From: an uncultured Oscillospiraceae bacterium | GTDB taxonomy: Bacteria; Bacillota; Clostridia; Oscillospirales; Oscillospiraceae | Reading direction: 5' to 3' | Length of the DNA: 45,021 bases | Assembly: GCA_910587505.1 (NCBI GenBank) | Contig: CAJULD010000023.1 | Location: 1 to 45,021 of the forward strand | Shown here: one piece after another, positions 30,772 to 39,612 of the stretch | Layout: the number at the start of each line of letters is the position of its first letter | Position numbering within the stretch: position 1 is the stretch's first letter | Notes under the pieces: generated by a model | Databases searched by the model: none | What the model was told of the DNA's origin: nothing | What the model saw: the letters and a program-made list of their open reading frames with translations, nothing else | Program-made: the position numbers and the translations under genes

Positions 30772-31941
30772 TTATCCCCGCAGCTCCATCAGCTTCTGCT
30801 TCAGCTCGCCCTCGATACGGCCCAGTTCCGCCTCGGCCTCTCTCCGCTTCTGCGCGCCCTCCTTCTGGATCTGGATTACCTCGTCCAGGGTAGAAATCAG
30901 CTGCTGATTGGTATGCTGGAGGGTTTCGATGTCGATAATGCTCCGCTCGGCCTCCCTGGCGGTGGCGATGGTGCCCATCTTCAGCATGTCGGCGTTTTTC
31001 CGCAGCAGCTCGTTGGTGGCGTTGGTCACCGCCGTCTGGGCCGCCGTGGCCTTGCGGCTGTTCTCCAGTCCCAGGGCCAGAACCATCTGACTTTTCCAGA
31101 GCGGGATCGTATTGAGCAGGGAGGACTGGATCTTCTCCGCCATCAGGGTATCGTTATTCTGGAGCATCCGGGTCTGGGGGCCCATCTGGATGGATACCAT
31201 CCGGGTCAGCTCCAGGTCGTAGAGCTTCTTTTCAAACCGGTCGCACAGCTGCACCAGGTCGTTGTACGCCTGGGCGTCCTCGGGCGCTCCGGTGGACTCC
31301 GCCTTTTTGCGCAGCTCCTCCAGCTGGCCGGACCGCACCTCCGCCAGGCGCTTCTTCCCGGCGATGATATACATGGTCAGCTCCTTGTAATACTTCAGGT
31401 TCAGCTCGTACATCTGGTCGAACATGGCGATGTCCTTCATCAGCACCCGCTGGTGCTGCTCCAGCTCACGGGCAATCTTGTCCACGTTGGCTTCCGCCTT
31501 GCCGTACTGGATCTTCATGTTCTCCACCCTGTTGCCGGCCTTCTTAAAGAAGCCGAAGAGCCCCTTTTCTTCCTCCTCCTGATCCAGGCTCTTCAGCTCC
31601 ATGGTCAGGCTGGTCAGCGCCTCGCCGATCTCGCCCAGGTCCTTGTTGCGCACGTTGCCCAGGGCGCTCTCTGAAAAGCCGGCCACGTTCTTCTGGGCCG
31701 CCGCGCCATACTGAAGCACCAGCTGAGAGTCCGTGATGTCGATTTTCTTTGCGAAATCGTCCACCATCTTCTTTTCCGATTCCGTCAGCATGCTGTCGTC
31801 AATGACCACGGGCTTGACCTCCGGCCTGGCGGACGCGGGGGCGGCCTCCGGCTCCATGCCAAGGGTCAGGGCGGGAGCCTCCACCTTGGCGGCGTCGGCG
31901 TTCAGGGTCAGCTCAGGCATCATGCCCTCCATGTCACTCAT
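30772..31941 (-). CDS. TelA-family toxic anion resistance protein
   Basis: 389 residues. The TelA/KlaA family pattern is present: QLVLQYGAAAQKNVAGFSESAL, KAGNRVENMKIQYGKAEANVDKI, HQRVLMKDIAMFDQMYELN, IPLWKSQMVLALGLENSRKA. The protein is largely helical with coiled coils and cytoplasmic. The family is linked by genetics to tellurite and antibiotic tolerance, with the mechanism unsettled. An acidic ~45-residue N-terminus is extra. It follows xpaC by 55 bp, like the xpaC-yaaN pair of Bacillus. Confidence 0.9.
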   Translation of the reverse strand: MSDMEGMMPELTLNADAAKVEAPALTLGMEPEAAPASARPEVKPVVIDDSMLTESEKKMVDDFAKKIDITDSQLVLQYGAAAQKNVAGFSESALGNVRNKDLGEIGEALTSLTMELKSLDQEEEEKGLFGFFKKAGNRVENMKIQYGKAEANVDKIARELEQHQRVLMKDIAMFDQMYELNLKYYKELTMYIIAGKKRLAEVRSGQLEELRKKAESTGAPEDAQAYNDLVQLCDRFEKKLYDLELTRMVSIQMGPQTRMLQNNDTLMAEKIQSSLLNTIPLWKSQMVLALGLENSRKATAAQTAVTNATNELLRKNADMLKMGTIATAREAERSIIDIETLQHTNQQLISTLDEVIQIQKEGAQKRREAEAELGRIEGELKQKLMELRG

Positions 31942-31996
31942 TTTAATGTATCCTCCCTTTTGTTATTTAACCGCTTCCATGATTTCGATTTCTGTT

Positions 31997-32704
31997 TTAC
32001 AGCTCCAGCTTCAGATCCGTTCCGTCGGCATTTTTTATGGTCTCCGCCTCCAGCTTTTCTCCCGCCAGCCCCTCCCGGGCCAGCATGGTTTCCAGCACGG
32101 AGATATCCGTGGAGATATCCAGGGCGTCCTCGCCGAAGAGGCTGTCCAGCTGCTTCTCAAAGGCGGTGACGATCGTGCCCATGATGTTTTCCACCCGCTC
32201 CTTGGTGCCGGTAATGTTGTCCCCGGCCACGCCGGCGGCGTCCATACGGTCATAGGCGTTGAGCAGCTTCAGGGCAGTGGGCAGGTAGTAGTCCATGAAT
32301 TTCCGGATCTGGGGCAGTTTTTCCGGGTTTTGCCGGACCTGCTCGAAGATTTTCCCGCTTACGGCCTCCAGACTGCGGATATCGCGGGATATCTTTTCGT
32401 CCTCGATCGCGTCATCCAGCCTCTTCATCTCCGCAATGGCCTTCCGGCCGTCACTGAGCATCTGGTCCAGCGCGGCGTTGCCGGTGGACTTCTCCTCCTC
32501 CTTTGGCGGGTCGGGAACCACCGTCTCGATCGTTTCGTCTTTGCACACTGCCCGCAGGAGCAGGAACACTCCCAGAGACAATACTGCGACAAAGGCAAAC
32601 TGACCGGGGGTATACAGTTCCCGCAGCGCTGCCCATGCGACCCATACGGCGGCGGCGCCGTAACAGGGCGCGGTGGATTTGCGAACTTTTTTTACTGTTG
32701 CCAT
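31997..32704 (-). CDS. xpaC: XpaC-like protein (5-bromo-4-chloroindolyl phosphate hydrolysis family)
   Basis: 235 residues. Two N-terminal hydrophobic segments (~15-50) precede a helical cytoplasmic domain (LDQMLSDGRKAIAEMKRLDDAIEDEKI, FMDYYLPTALKLLNAYDRM, IVTAFEKQLDSLF). It was named for a phosphatase phenotype in Bacillus; the true activity is unclear. The start follows TAGGAGG; the longer upstream frame lacks a ribosome site. First gene of xpaC-telA-TPM. Confidence 0.87.
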   Translation of the reverse strand: MATVKKVRKSTAPCYGAAAVWVAWAALRELYTPGQFAFVAVLSLGVFLLLRAVCKDETIETVVPDPPKEEEKSTGNAALDQMLSDGRKAIAEMKRLDDAIEDEKISRDIRSLEAVSGKIFEQVRQNPEKLPQIRKFMDYYLPTALKLLNAYDRMDAAGVAGDNITGTKERVENIMGTIVTAFEKQLDSLFGEDALDISTDISVLETMLAREGLAGEKLEAETIKNADGTDLKLEL

Positions 32705-32750
32705 ACAGGAGCCTCCTATCGCCGTTATCCCGGCGTTCAAACATACATAA

Positions 32751-32779
32751 AGTATACCGCGAATCAGACGCGAGGTCAA
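32751..32779 (-). promoter_or_regulatory. Sigma-A promoter of the xpaC-telA operon
   Basis: Minus strand TTGACC (32779-32774), 17-bp spacer, TATACT (32756-32751). Confidence 0.8.
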
Positions 32780-32818
32780 GTGAGGGAAGAAAAAACTGAT
32801 ATTTTTTCTCTATGGACA

Positions 32819-32854
32819 GGAAAGGGCCAGCCGGTCGCCCGGCTGGCCCTTTCC
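32819..32854. terminator. Terminator hairpin after ltaS
   Basis: 16-bp perfect stem GGAAAGGGCCAGCCGG with a TCGC loop, 12 bp after the ltaS stop. Confidence 0.75.
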
Positions 32855-32866
32855 TGCGCCGGAGGC

Positions 32867-34756
32867 TCATCCCCCCAACACGCTTTTATACTGAAATTCG
32901 TTTCGCCAGTAATGCTGCAGGCACTGGAACTGGCGGTACAGCTCCTTCCGCTCCTCCGGAATCTCGCCGGCCAGCACGCCGTCGGTCATGGTCAGCCCGG
33001 TGGTGGCGGCAATGGGGAACACCTCCATCATTTCGTCCATAGCCTGCATGAAACCCGGACCCTCCCAGCCCAGCTGGTCGAAGAGCAGATTCATCAGATA
33101 GCAGGGCGAAACAGCCGGGCCCTCGCCCTGCACGTCGTGACCGAGAATCGCCCTGGCCGCGTCGTTGGCCCAGATGAGGTAGCGGGTGGTATACCGGCGG
33201 TAGAAGCCCTCGTTGCTGCTGGCGTTGACGTCCATGCCCATTTCCTCATAGTAAATATTGCCGTCTCCCATCCAGGGCAAATGATCGCCGAAGGTCACCA
33301 GCACCACAGGCTCGGGGTCCTCCCGCAGCCGGTCGATCAGCTTTTGCAGCTCCCGGTCCGTCTCCATGATGGTGGTCATGTAGGCGTTCATGGCGTTTTT
33401 GCACTCGTCGGTGTACTGGTCTCCCTTGAGATATTCCGTGGCCCCGGTATCGGTGGTGGGATAGGGGCCGTGGCTCTGGACGTTAACGGAGAAGGAGAAG
33501 CAGGGGGTTCCGGCGTCCGTACAGGCCTTGAAGTCCTTATAAATCTCCGGCAGGAGAATGGAGTCCTCCGGATAGGCCGCATGGGTCATGGTCTCATAGT
33601 CGCCCTCCAGGAAGCGGTATTTCTCAAAGCCCAGATATCCGTTGATGTTCAGCCGGTTATAGAACCACTGGTAATAGGGATGACTGCCCTCAATGGCATA
33701 CCCCTGCTGCCGCAGGTACCATGCGTAGGAATTGGCGTTGCCCCGGAAATTGCGCAGCCTGTAGTTGCCGGTGAGGAAGCAGCGCTCCGTATCCACGGTG
33801 CCTCCGGCGAAAATGTTTGTCACCAGATCGCCGGTATAGCTCTCCGCCTCCAGCGCGTGGTAGACGTCATAGCCGCTGACGTCCAAGCCGGGGATATCGT
33901 ACCGGGAGAAATCGGCGTAGGCCTCCCGCATCAGGCCGATGATGCTGATTTTCCTGTCCTCCGGGATGTCCGCGTCGGGACGGGCCGCCAGGCGCGCCGC
34001 CGCGTCCTCCTTACTGTAACCCTCCGGGGGACGCTCCACGAAGCCGCTGCGGTCCTGTCCGGGGGAAATGCTGTGGAGGAACGGATACAAAAAGCCGTGG
34101 GAGATGTACTCCTGGGTGGCGCTCCACTGGTTAAGGTGGGCAAAATTCCGGGTATCCGAATAGATCCGCGCGTCAAAACAGACGGGCAGCAGCCCGGCGA
34201 TTGCCGCCGCCCCGGCAGCGGTAAGGGCCAGCCGCCGCCACCAGGGGCGGAACGCCCCCGGCGCCAGAAGCTTCAGCAGCACCGCTCCCAAAATCAGGCA
34301 GAAAAAGGCCGCCATGATCTGCCAGTCGATGAACAGGGAATAGTGGTCTCCGGTGGCCATGGCCCTGGCCTCCCGGAGGATCAGCATGTCCTCAAAATAG
34401 AGGGGGTCATCCCGGAATTGCAGCTTGTAGTAGTTGCCCAGGCTGAAGCCGAAGGCGATGCCGCCGCTGAGCAGGAAGGCTGCCCAGGTTCTCCCCAGGA
34501 TCCCATAGAACACCAGCGCCAGCAGCGCCACCGGAAGGGTATTGAGCAGCAGCGTCTGCCAGTGAAGCAGATAGTCGATCAGAACCCGTTTGGAGTAAGG
34601 GCCGATGGCCAGCACCAGAAGAGCCAGTCCCATGCACATTCCGGCGCACAGCAGCAGGATCACCCGCCAGGCATAATAGGCCTCCCGCTTTTTTACGGAC
34701 CAGGACGGGTCCGGCGCAGGCCGGACCAAAAACAGATTGTTCCAGAAGTTCCTCAA
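32867..34756 (-). CDS. LTA synthase family protein (LtaS-like sulfatase fold)
   Basis: 629 residues from the TTG at 34756. About five N-terminal helices (VILLLCAGMCMGLALLVLAIG to WWRRLALTAAGAAAIAGLL) precede an extracellular alkaline-phosphatase-like domain. Likely ligands are Glu in ALEAESYTG, the nucleophile Thr in AGGTVDTERCF, and Asp-His in TFGDHLPWMG. Such enzymes polymerise glycerol-phosphate onto a glycolipid. TTG is preferred because GGGAGG sits 9 nt before it, and the upstream ATG (34795) falls inside a TATAAT promoter box; starting there would add 13 residues. It is monocistronic. Confidence 0.88.
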   Translation of the reverse strand: MRNFWNNLFLVRPAPDPSWSVKKREAYYAWRVILLLCAGMCMGLALLVLAIGPYSKRVLIDYLLHWQTLLLNTLPVALLALVFYGILGRTWAAFLLSGGIAFGFSLGNYYKLQFRDDPLYFEDMLILREARAMATGDHYSLFIDWQIMAAFFCLILGAVLLKLLAPGAFRPWWRRLALTAAGAAAIAGLLPVCFDARIYSDTRNFAHLNQWSATQEYISHGFLYPFLHSISPGQDRSGFVERPPEGYSKEDAAARLAARPDADIPEDRKISIIGLMREAYADFSRYDIPGLDVSGYDVYHALEAESYTGDLVTNIFAGGTVDTERCFLTGNYRLRNFRGNANSYAWYLRQQGYAIEGSHPYYQWFYNRLNINGYLGFEKYRFLEGDYETMTHAAYPEDSILLPEIYKDFKACTDAGTPCFSFSVNVQSHGPYPTTDTGATEYLKGDQYTDECKNAMNAYMTTIMETDRELQKLIDRLREDPEPVVLVTFGDHLPWMGDGNIYYEEMGMDVNASSNEGFYRRYTTRYLIWANDAARAILGHDVQGEGPAVSPCYLMNLLFDQLGWEGPGFMQAMDEMMEVFPIAATTGLTMTDGVLAGEIPEERKELYRQFQCLQHYWRNEFQYKSVLGG

Positions 34757-34793
34757 ATCCTGATTCCTCCCGTCTGCTGAGATTTCGTTTTGC

Positions 34794-34822
34794 ATTATAG
34801 ACTCTTTTTCGCGCCTTGGCAA
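34794..34822 (-). promoter_or_regulatory. Sigma-A promoter of ltaS overlapping an ATG
   Basis: Minus strand TTGCCA (34822-34817), 17-bp spacer, TATAAT (34799-34794). The box overlaps the ATG at 34795, so that ATG would not be on the transcript. Confidence 0.65.
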
Positions 34823-34882
34823 GAGGAACCGTTCTTAGGATTTCCTTATGAAATTTTTAGGGGTCGCCTTTCCGGGGCGCCC

Positions 34883-35764
34883 TCACGCCAGCAGCGCCTC
34901 CAGATCCTCGATCTCCAGCGCCGGCTGGAGCGCCAGGTCCAGCCCGTATCCCAGCACCTTTGCCAGCTCCCGGACCCTGGCGTCGATGCTGTCGGGGGTA
35001 ACAAACAGTCCCTTCCCCTGCAGCCGGGACAGTCTGGCCTCGTCCCCTCCTGCCTGCGTCAGCAGATCTCTGGCCGCGGTCTCCACACTGACCACCGTGG
35101 GCACGCCCACTGAGATCACCGGAATGCCCAAGCCTTCCCGGTTCAGGGCCAGACGGTGGTTGCCCACGCCGCTGCCGGGAATCAGGCCGGTGTCGGATAT
35201 CTGGATGCTGCTGCACAGCCGGTCCAGGCTTCTGGCCGCCAGCGCGTCCGCCACCACGACCGCCTCCGGCTTCACGTGGTCCGCCGCGCCGCGAATCCAC
35301 TCCGCCGCTTCCATGCCGGTGCTGCCCAGCACGCCCGCGCCAATGCCCGCCACGCTGCGGAATCCCGGCAACACCTCCCGCAGATGCCGGGTCACCAGCA
35401 GGTGGTCCAGCATCCGGGGCCCCAGCGCGTCCGGCGTCATGGCCGGGTTGCCCAGTCCCGCCGCCAGCACCGGTCCCTCCTCCGGCAGCAGAGGACGCAG
35501 CAAAGAGGCGACAGCCCGGACGGCCCGCTGAAATACATTTTCCTCCCGCCGCCACAGGGCGGATACGTCCAGCGTGAGATATATCCCCTGGGGTTTTCCC
35601 AGCGCGGCCTCCCCCTGCCCGTCCAGAATTTCCACTCTGGTGAGGGGAAATCCCTCCTCTTCCCCGTCCCGTGCCAGAACGCCGGGCAGGCGGGTGGTCT
35701 GCCCGGCGTTTTCCTGCCAGAGCTGATGGGCCTCGGCGGCCAGATCGGTACGGATTGTCAGCAT
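34883..35764 (-). CDS. gpr: Germination protease GPR
   Basis: 293 residues. This spore-core protease degrades small acid-soluble proteins during germination. Signatures are IRTDLAAEAHQ, GIYLTLDVSALW, AAGLGNPAMTPDALGPRM, VAGIGAGVLGSTGMEAAEWIRG, VVVADALAARSLDRLCSSIQISDTG and IPGSGVGNHR. The Asp residues in TPDALGP and ADALAARS fit the aspartate-type active site proposed for GPR. It is divergent from rpsT, an arrangement kept in many Bacilli and Clostridia. No clear forespore sigma-G promoter was recognised upstream. It shows that the host forms spores. Confidence 0.93.
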   Translation of the reverse strand: MLTIRTDLAAEAHQLWQENAGQTTRLPGVLARDGEEEGFPLTRVEILDGQGEAALGKPQGIYLTLDVSALWRREENVFQRAVRAVASLLRPLLPEEGPVLAAGLGNPAMTPDALGPRMLDHLLVTRHLREVLPGFRSVAGIGAGVLGSTGMEAAEWIRGAADHVKPEAVVVADALAARSLDRLCSSIQISDTGLIPGSGVGNHRLALNREGLGIPVISVGVPTVVSVETAARDLLTQAGGDEARLSRLQGKGLFVTPDSIDARVRELAKVLGYGLDLALQPALEIEDLEALLA

Positions 35765-35872
35765 AAGTTGTGCATCCCCGTTTCTCCAGACACAAAACCT
35801 GGTGTTTTGGATTTATTCTTTCGCGGCTTCCGGAAAATATGTAAAAAAAGAAGAAAAGTCTGAAAATTTTCC

Positions 35873-35901
35873 TTGCAATTTCCAGGAAAACATGTTAGAA
35901 T
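35873..35901 (+). promoter_or_regulatory. Sigma-A promoter of rpsT
   Basis: TTGCAA (35873-35878), 17-bp spacer, TAGAAT (35896-35901). Confidence 0.75.
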
Positions 35902-35962
35902 ATCATTCTGCATGGGGAAGGTGTCCGCCGCCCCATAGTCCCTATTGGAGGAGGTGTTTGGT

Positions 35963-36226
35963 TTGCCGAATATCAAGTCCGCTAAGAAGCGTGTGCTGGT
36001 GGCCGAGGCCCGCAATGCCCGCAACAAGGCTGAGAGATCCGCGATGAAGACTGCCGTGAAGAAGTTTGAGGCCGCTGCCGAAAATGGCAATCGCACCGAG
36101 GCCGAGGGCGCTTACAAGGTCGCGGTCAAGGCCGTGGACAAGGCCGCCGCCAAGGGCATTCTGCATAAGAACAATGCCGCTCACAAGAAGAGCGCCATGA
36201 CGCTGAAGCTCAATCGGGTAGGCTGA
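35963..36226 (+). CDS. rpsT: 30S ribosomal protein S20
   Basis: 87 residues, normal length. PNIKSAKKRVLVAEARNARNKA and the C-terminal NNAAHKKSAMTLKLN are typical. S20 binds 16S rRNA early in small-subunit assembly. The start is TTG: it gives the conserved PNIKSAKKR N-terminus and follows a strong GGAGGAGGTG, whereas the in-frame ATG six codons upstream has none. TTG starts for S20 are familiar and may support autoregulation. Confidence 0.96.
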   Translation: MPNIKSAKKRVLVAEARNARNKAERSAMKTAVKKFEAAAENGNRTEAEGAYKVAVKAVDKAAAKGILHKNNAAHKKSAMTLKLNRVG

Positions 36227-36264
36227 TTTCCAACCAGACAGACGAATCGGGGTCATCCCGTTGG

Positions 36265-36290
36265 AGGACACTTCCTTTCGGAGGTGTCCT
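36265..36290 (+). terminator. Terminator after rpsT
   Basis: AGGACACTTCC / GGAGGTGTCCT stem (11 bp, one wobble) with a TTTC loop and short T tail. Confidence 0.65.
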
Positions 36291-36301
36291 TCAAACCATT
36301 T

Positions 36302-36371
36302 CATGACAGCTTTTCAGCATTCCATGACATTTGCGTTGCGGCTTTTCCCCGCATCTGCTACGCTGTATACT
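36302..36371 (+). promoter_or_regulatory. Putative LytTR operator and activator-dependent promoter
   Basis: CATGACA occurs at 36302-36308 and 36323-36329, exactly 21 bp (two helical turns) apart, the spacing used by LytTR dimers. A TATACT -10 lies at 36366-36371 with only TTTTCC at the -35 place (17-bp spacer). Such a weak -35 suits activation. The rest of 36227-36574 holds no gene that I can support. Confidence 0.5.
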
Positions 36372-36574
36372 GTGGTTAAATAGCCTGAACGCCGGCAACG
36401 TCCGGCGTGTAAAACGGCGCACAGCCCTGCCGGCGGCCGCATCCTCCGCCCCGCTCTGCACCATTTTTCTTGTCTCCTTTTCCCGTTTTCTCAGGTCAAT
36501 CGACTGCATTTCCACGCTTAAACCCCGGAAATAATCATCAAAGCAACCGACTGCGCAAAACAGGAGGGACCGGC

Positions 36575-37288
36575 ATGATAAGAATTGCGATCTGCGACGA
36601 TGAGCCGTTTATGGTCCGGGAAATCGCAGATCATCTGACACGATATATGGAAGAACGCCGGATTGCTTCTTACTCCGTCAGCAGCTTTTCCGGCGGCCGC
36701 GCCCTGTTGGAGAGCGGAGACGGCTTTGATGTGATTTTTCTGGATATTCAGATGGAAGGCCCCGACGGCATGGAGACCGCCCGCCTGCTGCGCCAACGGG
36801 GAGATCACAGCCGGCTGATCTTTGTGACGGTCCTGAAGGAGCGCGTGTTCGACGCTTTCGCGGTGGAGGCCCACGACTATCTCGTCAAGCCCCTGGACGA
36901 CGGCCGCTTTGCCCGGACAATGGACCGGCTCCTCCGCCCGCAGGAGGAACAGGGCGCGAGGGACATCGTGATCCGGCGGGGAACAGGCTGCGAGGTGATC
37001 CCTCTCTCTGAAATCCTGTACTGTGAGGTGCTGGGCCGGAAAATTTATATCCACAAAAGCGACGGAACCGTCGTTGACTACTATGGCAGGATGGAGGACC
37101 TGGAGCGCCGGGTGGACGGGCGCTTCTTCAAATGCCACCGGAGCTATCTGGTCAGTCTCGACCATGTCCGCGGGTGCCAGGCGGGGCAGGTCGCGCTGCC
37201 CTGCGGCAGGGTCATCCCCGTTTCCCGGCTGCGGGAGCGGGAGCTGACCCAGGCCCTTCTTCGCTTTATGAAAGAGAAAAATCTCTGA
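36575..37288 (+). CDS. LytTR-family response regulator (AgrA-like)
   Basis: 237 residues. The receiver domain (1-~120) has acidic pocket D8/D9, phosphoacceptor D57 in IFLDIQM, and K105 in YLVKPLDD. The LytTR DNA-binding domain (~135-235) has ILYCEVLGRKIYIHKSDG, FKCHRSYLVSLDHVRG and PVSRLREREL. The start follows CAGGAGGGAC. It is followed 39 bp later by its likely kinase. Direct repeats in front of the operon suggest autoregulation. Confidence 0.93.
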   Translation: MIRIAICDDEPFMVREIADHLTRYMEERRIASYSVSSFSGGRALLESGDGFDVIFLDIQMEGPDGMETARLLRQRGDHSRLIFVTVLKERVFDAFAVEAHDYLVKPLDDGRFARTMDRLLRPQEEQGARDIVIRRGTGCEVIPLSEILYCEVLGRKIYIHKSDGTVVDYYGRMEDLERRVDGRFFKCHRSYLVSLDHVRGCQAGQVALPCGRVIPVSRLRERELTQALLRFMKEKNL

Positions 37289-37327
37289 AACGGAGGCATA
37301 TTTCCGTCTGCAGAAGGAGGTTCTGCT

Positions 37328-38590
37328 ATGGATTATTTCAGCATATTTCTGGATGGACTCTGCCTTACCGGACAGGTCATAATGCACATTCTCTTTACCG
37401 GCCGTCTGACCGGAAAGAAGCAAAGGCTCTGGCACGTTGCGTCCTACGGTCTCGCCATCGCCGCCATAGAGTGGGTATCGGTCCGTCTCAGCCTCAACGG
37501 GATCCTGTCAATCAGCGCGGGCGTACTTGCGCTGTATGCGGCCAGCCGCCTGTTACTGAAAAACCAGCGGCCCATATCCTGGCTGGCCGCCGTGCTGGCC
37601 TTCTACGTTTCCCAGCTCTCTTTCGGCATCGTCAATTCGCTGGAGGCGGCGCTTTTTCCCGGTTTTATCGGCAGCTCCCTGCTCTATCCCCTGCTTTTGG
37701 CGGCGCAGGCGCTCTTTTTCCTGCTGTGCGCCGGCTGCTACCTGGCTGTGCGGAAGCTTCTGTCCCGGACGGAGGACATGCCCTGTACCGGGCTGCTGCT
37801 GTTTCCCGTTCTGTTCTTCTTTGCCGCAGAGCTGTATATTCTCCAGAGCGCCTACGGTTTTTACGTCCCGTCCATCTCCTTTGAAACAGTGGGAAAGCAC
37901 AGCACCCTGCTGCTTTTGCAGGCCATGGGGCTGGCGGCGCTGCTATGCACTCTGTACGCCTACCGCCGTCTCTGCCAGGGCCTCCAGGCGCAGGCGGCGC
38001 TGCAATCTCTGACCCAGGCATCCCAGGCGCAGAAGGTCTATATCGCCGAGGCGCAGGCGCGCTATGAACAGACGAAGTCCTTCCGCCATGATATCAGAAA
38101 TCACCTGTCCGTACTGGACGGCCTGCTGGGCGGCGGAAAGCCGGAAGAGGGCCGGGCATATCTTAAAAAGCTGGCGGCGGCCTCGGAAGCGCTGTCCTTT
38201 CCCTGTCAGACCGGCAATCCGGTGGTGGACATCCTCCTGCGGGAGAAGCTGGGCGCGGCGAAGGAAATTGAGACGGAGGTGTCCCTGCTCCTGCCCCGGC
38301 CCTGCGGGATCGACGACTTTGACCTGTGCGTGATTTTCTCCAACGCCCTGGACAACGCCATCGCCGCCTGCCGCTCCGGCGGCGGGACACCCTCCATTCG
38401 TATCACCGGGAAGCGGCAGGGGGATTTTTACATGCTGGCTTTTGAGAACACCTGCCCCGGCGGGCCGCTGCCTCCGGCGGGCACCGGACTTGCCAATATC
38501 CGGTCGGCGGCGGAAAAATATCGCGGCGCGGTGCTGACAGAAAAGGCGGGCGGGCAATTTTCCCTGAACGTGCTGCTGAACATTTCATGA
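37328..38590 (+). CDS. GHKL sensor histidine kinase (AgrC-like)
   Basis: 420 residues. Six or so N-terminal membrane helices (to ~215) form the sensor. A linker coiled coil leads to the H-box FRHDIRNHLSVLDGLL, with His near 254, then the GHKL ATPase: N-box IFSNALDNAIAACR, and G-box TGLANIRSAAEKYRG. The HPK10-type layout is that of quorum-sensing kinases, but no agrB/agrD-type peptide genes are in the window, so the signal is unknown. The start follows AGAAGGAGG. Confidence 0.93.
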   Translation: MDYFSIFLDGLCLTGQVIMHILFTGRLTGKKQRLWHVASYGLAIAAIEWVSVRLSLNGILSISAGVLALYAASRLLLKNQRPISWLAAVLAFYVSQLSFGIVNSLEAALFPGFIGSSLLYPLLLAAQALFFLLCAGCYLAVRKLLSRTEDMPCTGLLLFPVLFFFAAELYILQSAYGFYVPSISFETVGKHSTLLLLQAMGLAALLCTLYAYRRLCQGLQAQAALQSLTQASQAQKVYIAEAQARYEQTKSFRHDIRNHLSVLDGLLGGGKPEEGRAYLKKLAAASEALSFPCQTGNPVVDILLREKLGAAKEIETEVSLLLPRPCGIDDFDLCVIFSNALDNAIAACRSGGGTPSIRITGKRQGDFYMLAFENTCPGGPLPPAGTGLANIRSAAEKYRGAVLTEKAGGQFSLNVLLNIS

Positions 38591-38994
38591 CATGGACACA
38601 GCACGCTGCATTTACACGGTCCGCCTGGAACTTATTGATTTGTCAAGGTGCGCTGCGGCAGTCCTTTGGGCAGCCCGGCTGCGCTGGCCTGATATCCGGC
38701 CGGGGCATCGACTTGCTTCGGTACATAAAAACCCGGAGGTTGTCTTCCCTCAACATGGGTTTGAAAAAGAGGAAAAGTTGCCGGAGAAAGGGCAACTCCG
38801 GAGAAAATTTTTGCAGGCAGCCGGTACGGGCCGGGCCGCGGGCCGGTTTATCCTGCTGTGGGACATCAGCGCCGCCGTGAATTTCCTCCGGAAGAAAAAA
38901 GAAGCCGGCATCATGTGAGAAACACCCCCACGGCGCGCGAAAAGGCGTGCCGCCGGACGGTCAGCCCCAATTACTGTGACAAGGAGACAGCAAC
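38591..38994 (+). other. Gap without a convincing gene downstream of the kinase
   Basis: 404 bp. An open frame at 38592-38918 (108 codons) lacks a ribosome site and any recognisable motif; its tail FILLWDISAAVNFLRKKK looks protein-like, so a decayed gene is possible. Another CATGACA box occurs at 38586-38592, at the kinase stop, with no clear 21-bp partner. No promoter stands out. Confidence 0.4.
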
Positions 38995-39528
38995 ATGGAA
39001 AACAGGCTTATCATAGCTGAAACAGAGCGGTTGATTCTGAGAAGATACAAAGAAGAGGATTTTGAGGACCTGTTTGCGTATGTATCGGATATGGAAACGG
39101 TAAAATATGAGCCCTACAGGCCGATGACGCCCGAGGAGGCAAAAGACAGTCTTGCATGGCGCATCGGAACGGAGGAAATGATTGCCGTCGAGTTGAAGGA
39201 TTCCCACAAAATGATCGGTAATGTGTATCTGGGAAAGCGGGAATTTGAGGCGCTGGAAATCGGATTTGTCTTCAATCGGAATTACTGGGGACACGGTTAC
39301 GCCGCGGAAAGCTGCAGGGCTCTGATCCGGCGGGCATTCTCAAACGGGGTGCACAGGGTATACGCAGAGTGCGACCCGCTCAACAGGAACTCCTGGAGAC
39401 TGCTCGAAGCACTGGGCTTTCACCGGGAGGCCCTCCTGCGAAAAAATGTGTACTTCTGGAAGGACGAAACCGGGGAGCCGGTTTGGAAGGACACCTGCGT
39501 TTACGCAAAATTAAGCACGGATGCGTAA
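38995..39528 (+). CDS. GNAT acetyltransferase (RimJ/RimL-like)
   Basis: 177 residues. The fold runs through TERLILRRYKEEDFEDLF, an acetyl-CoA loop region GFVFNRNYWGHGYAAESC, VHRVYAECDPLNRNSWRLLEALGFHREALLRKNVYF and a final KDTCVYAKL. This is the Acetyltransf_3 subgroup that modifies protein N-termini or small amines; the substrate is unknown. The start follows AAGGAGA. It is probably monocistronic. Confidence 0.9.
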   Translation: MENRLIIAETERLILRRYKEEDFEDLFAYVSDMETVKYEPYRPMTPEEAKDSLAWRIGTEEMIAVELKDSHKMIGNVYLGKREFEALEIGFVFNRNYWGHGYAAESCRALIRRAFSNGVHRVYAECDPLNRNSWRLLEALGFHREALLRKNVYFWKDETGEPVWKDTCVYAKLSTDA

Positions 39529-39612
39529 CCCTGGGAAAAGGCCTGACCGGCCGCCCTGCGGCGGAGGGCGGGATCACGCCGGACCGCGCCCCGGACAAAA
39601 TACAGCGGGTAT

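Noticed and set aside
31733..34780. 1015-codon plus-strand open frame across telA, xpaC and ltaS
   Set aside because: It spans three genes and their promoters on the other strand; no motif and composition of an antisense frame.
38592..38918. 108-codon hypothetical gene after the kinase
   Set aside because: No ribosome site, no recognised motif and odd composition; recorded only as a gap note.
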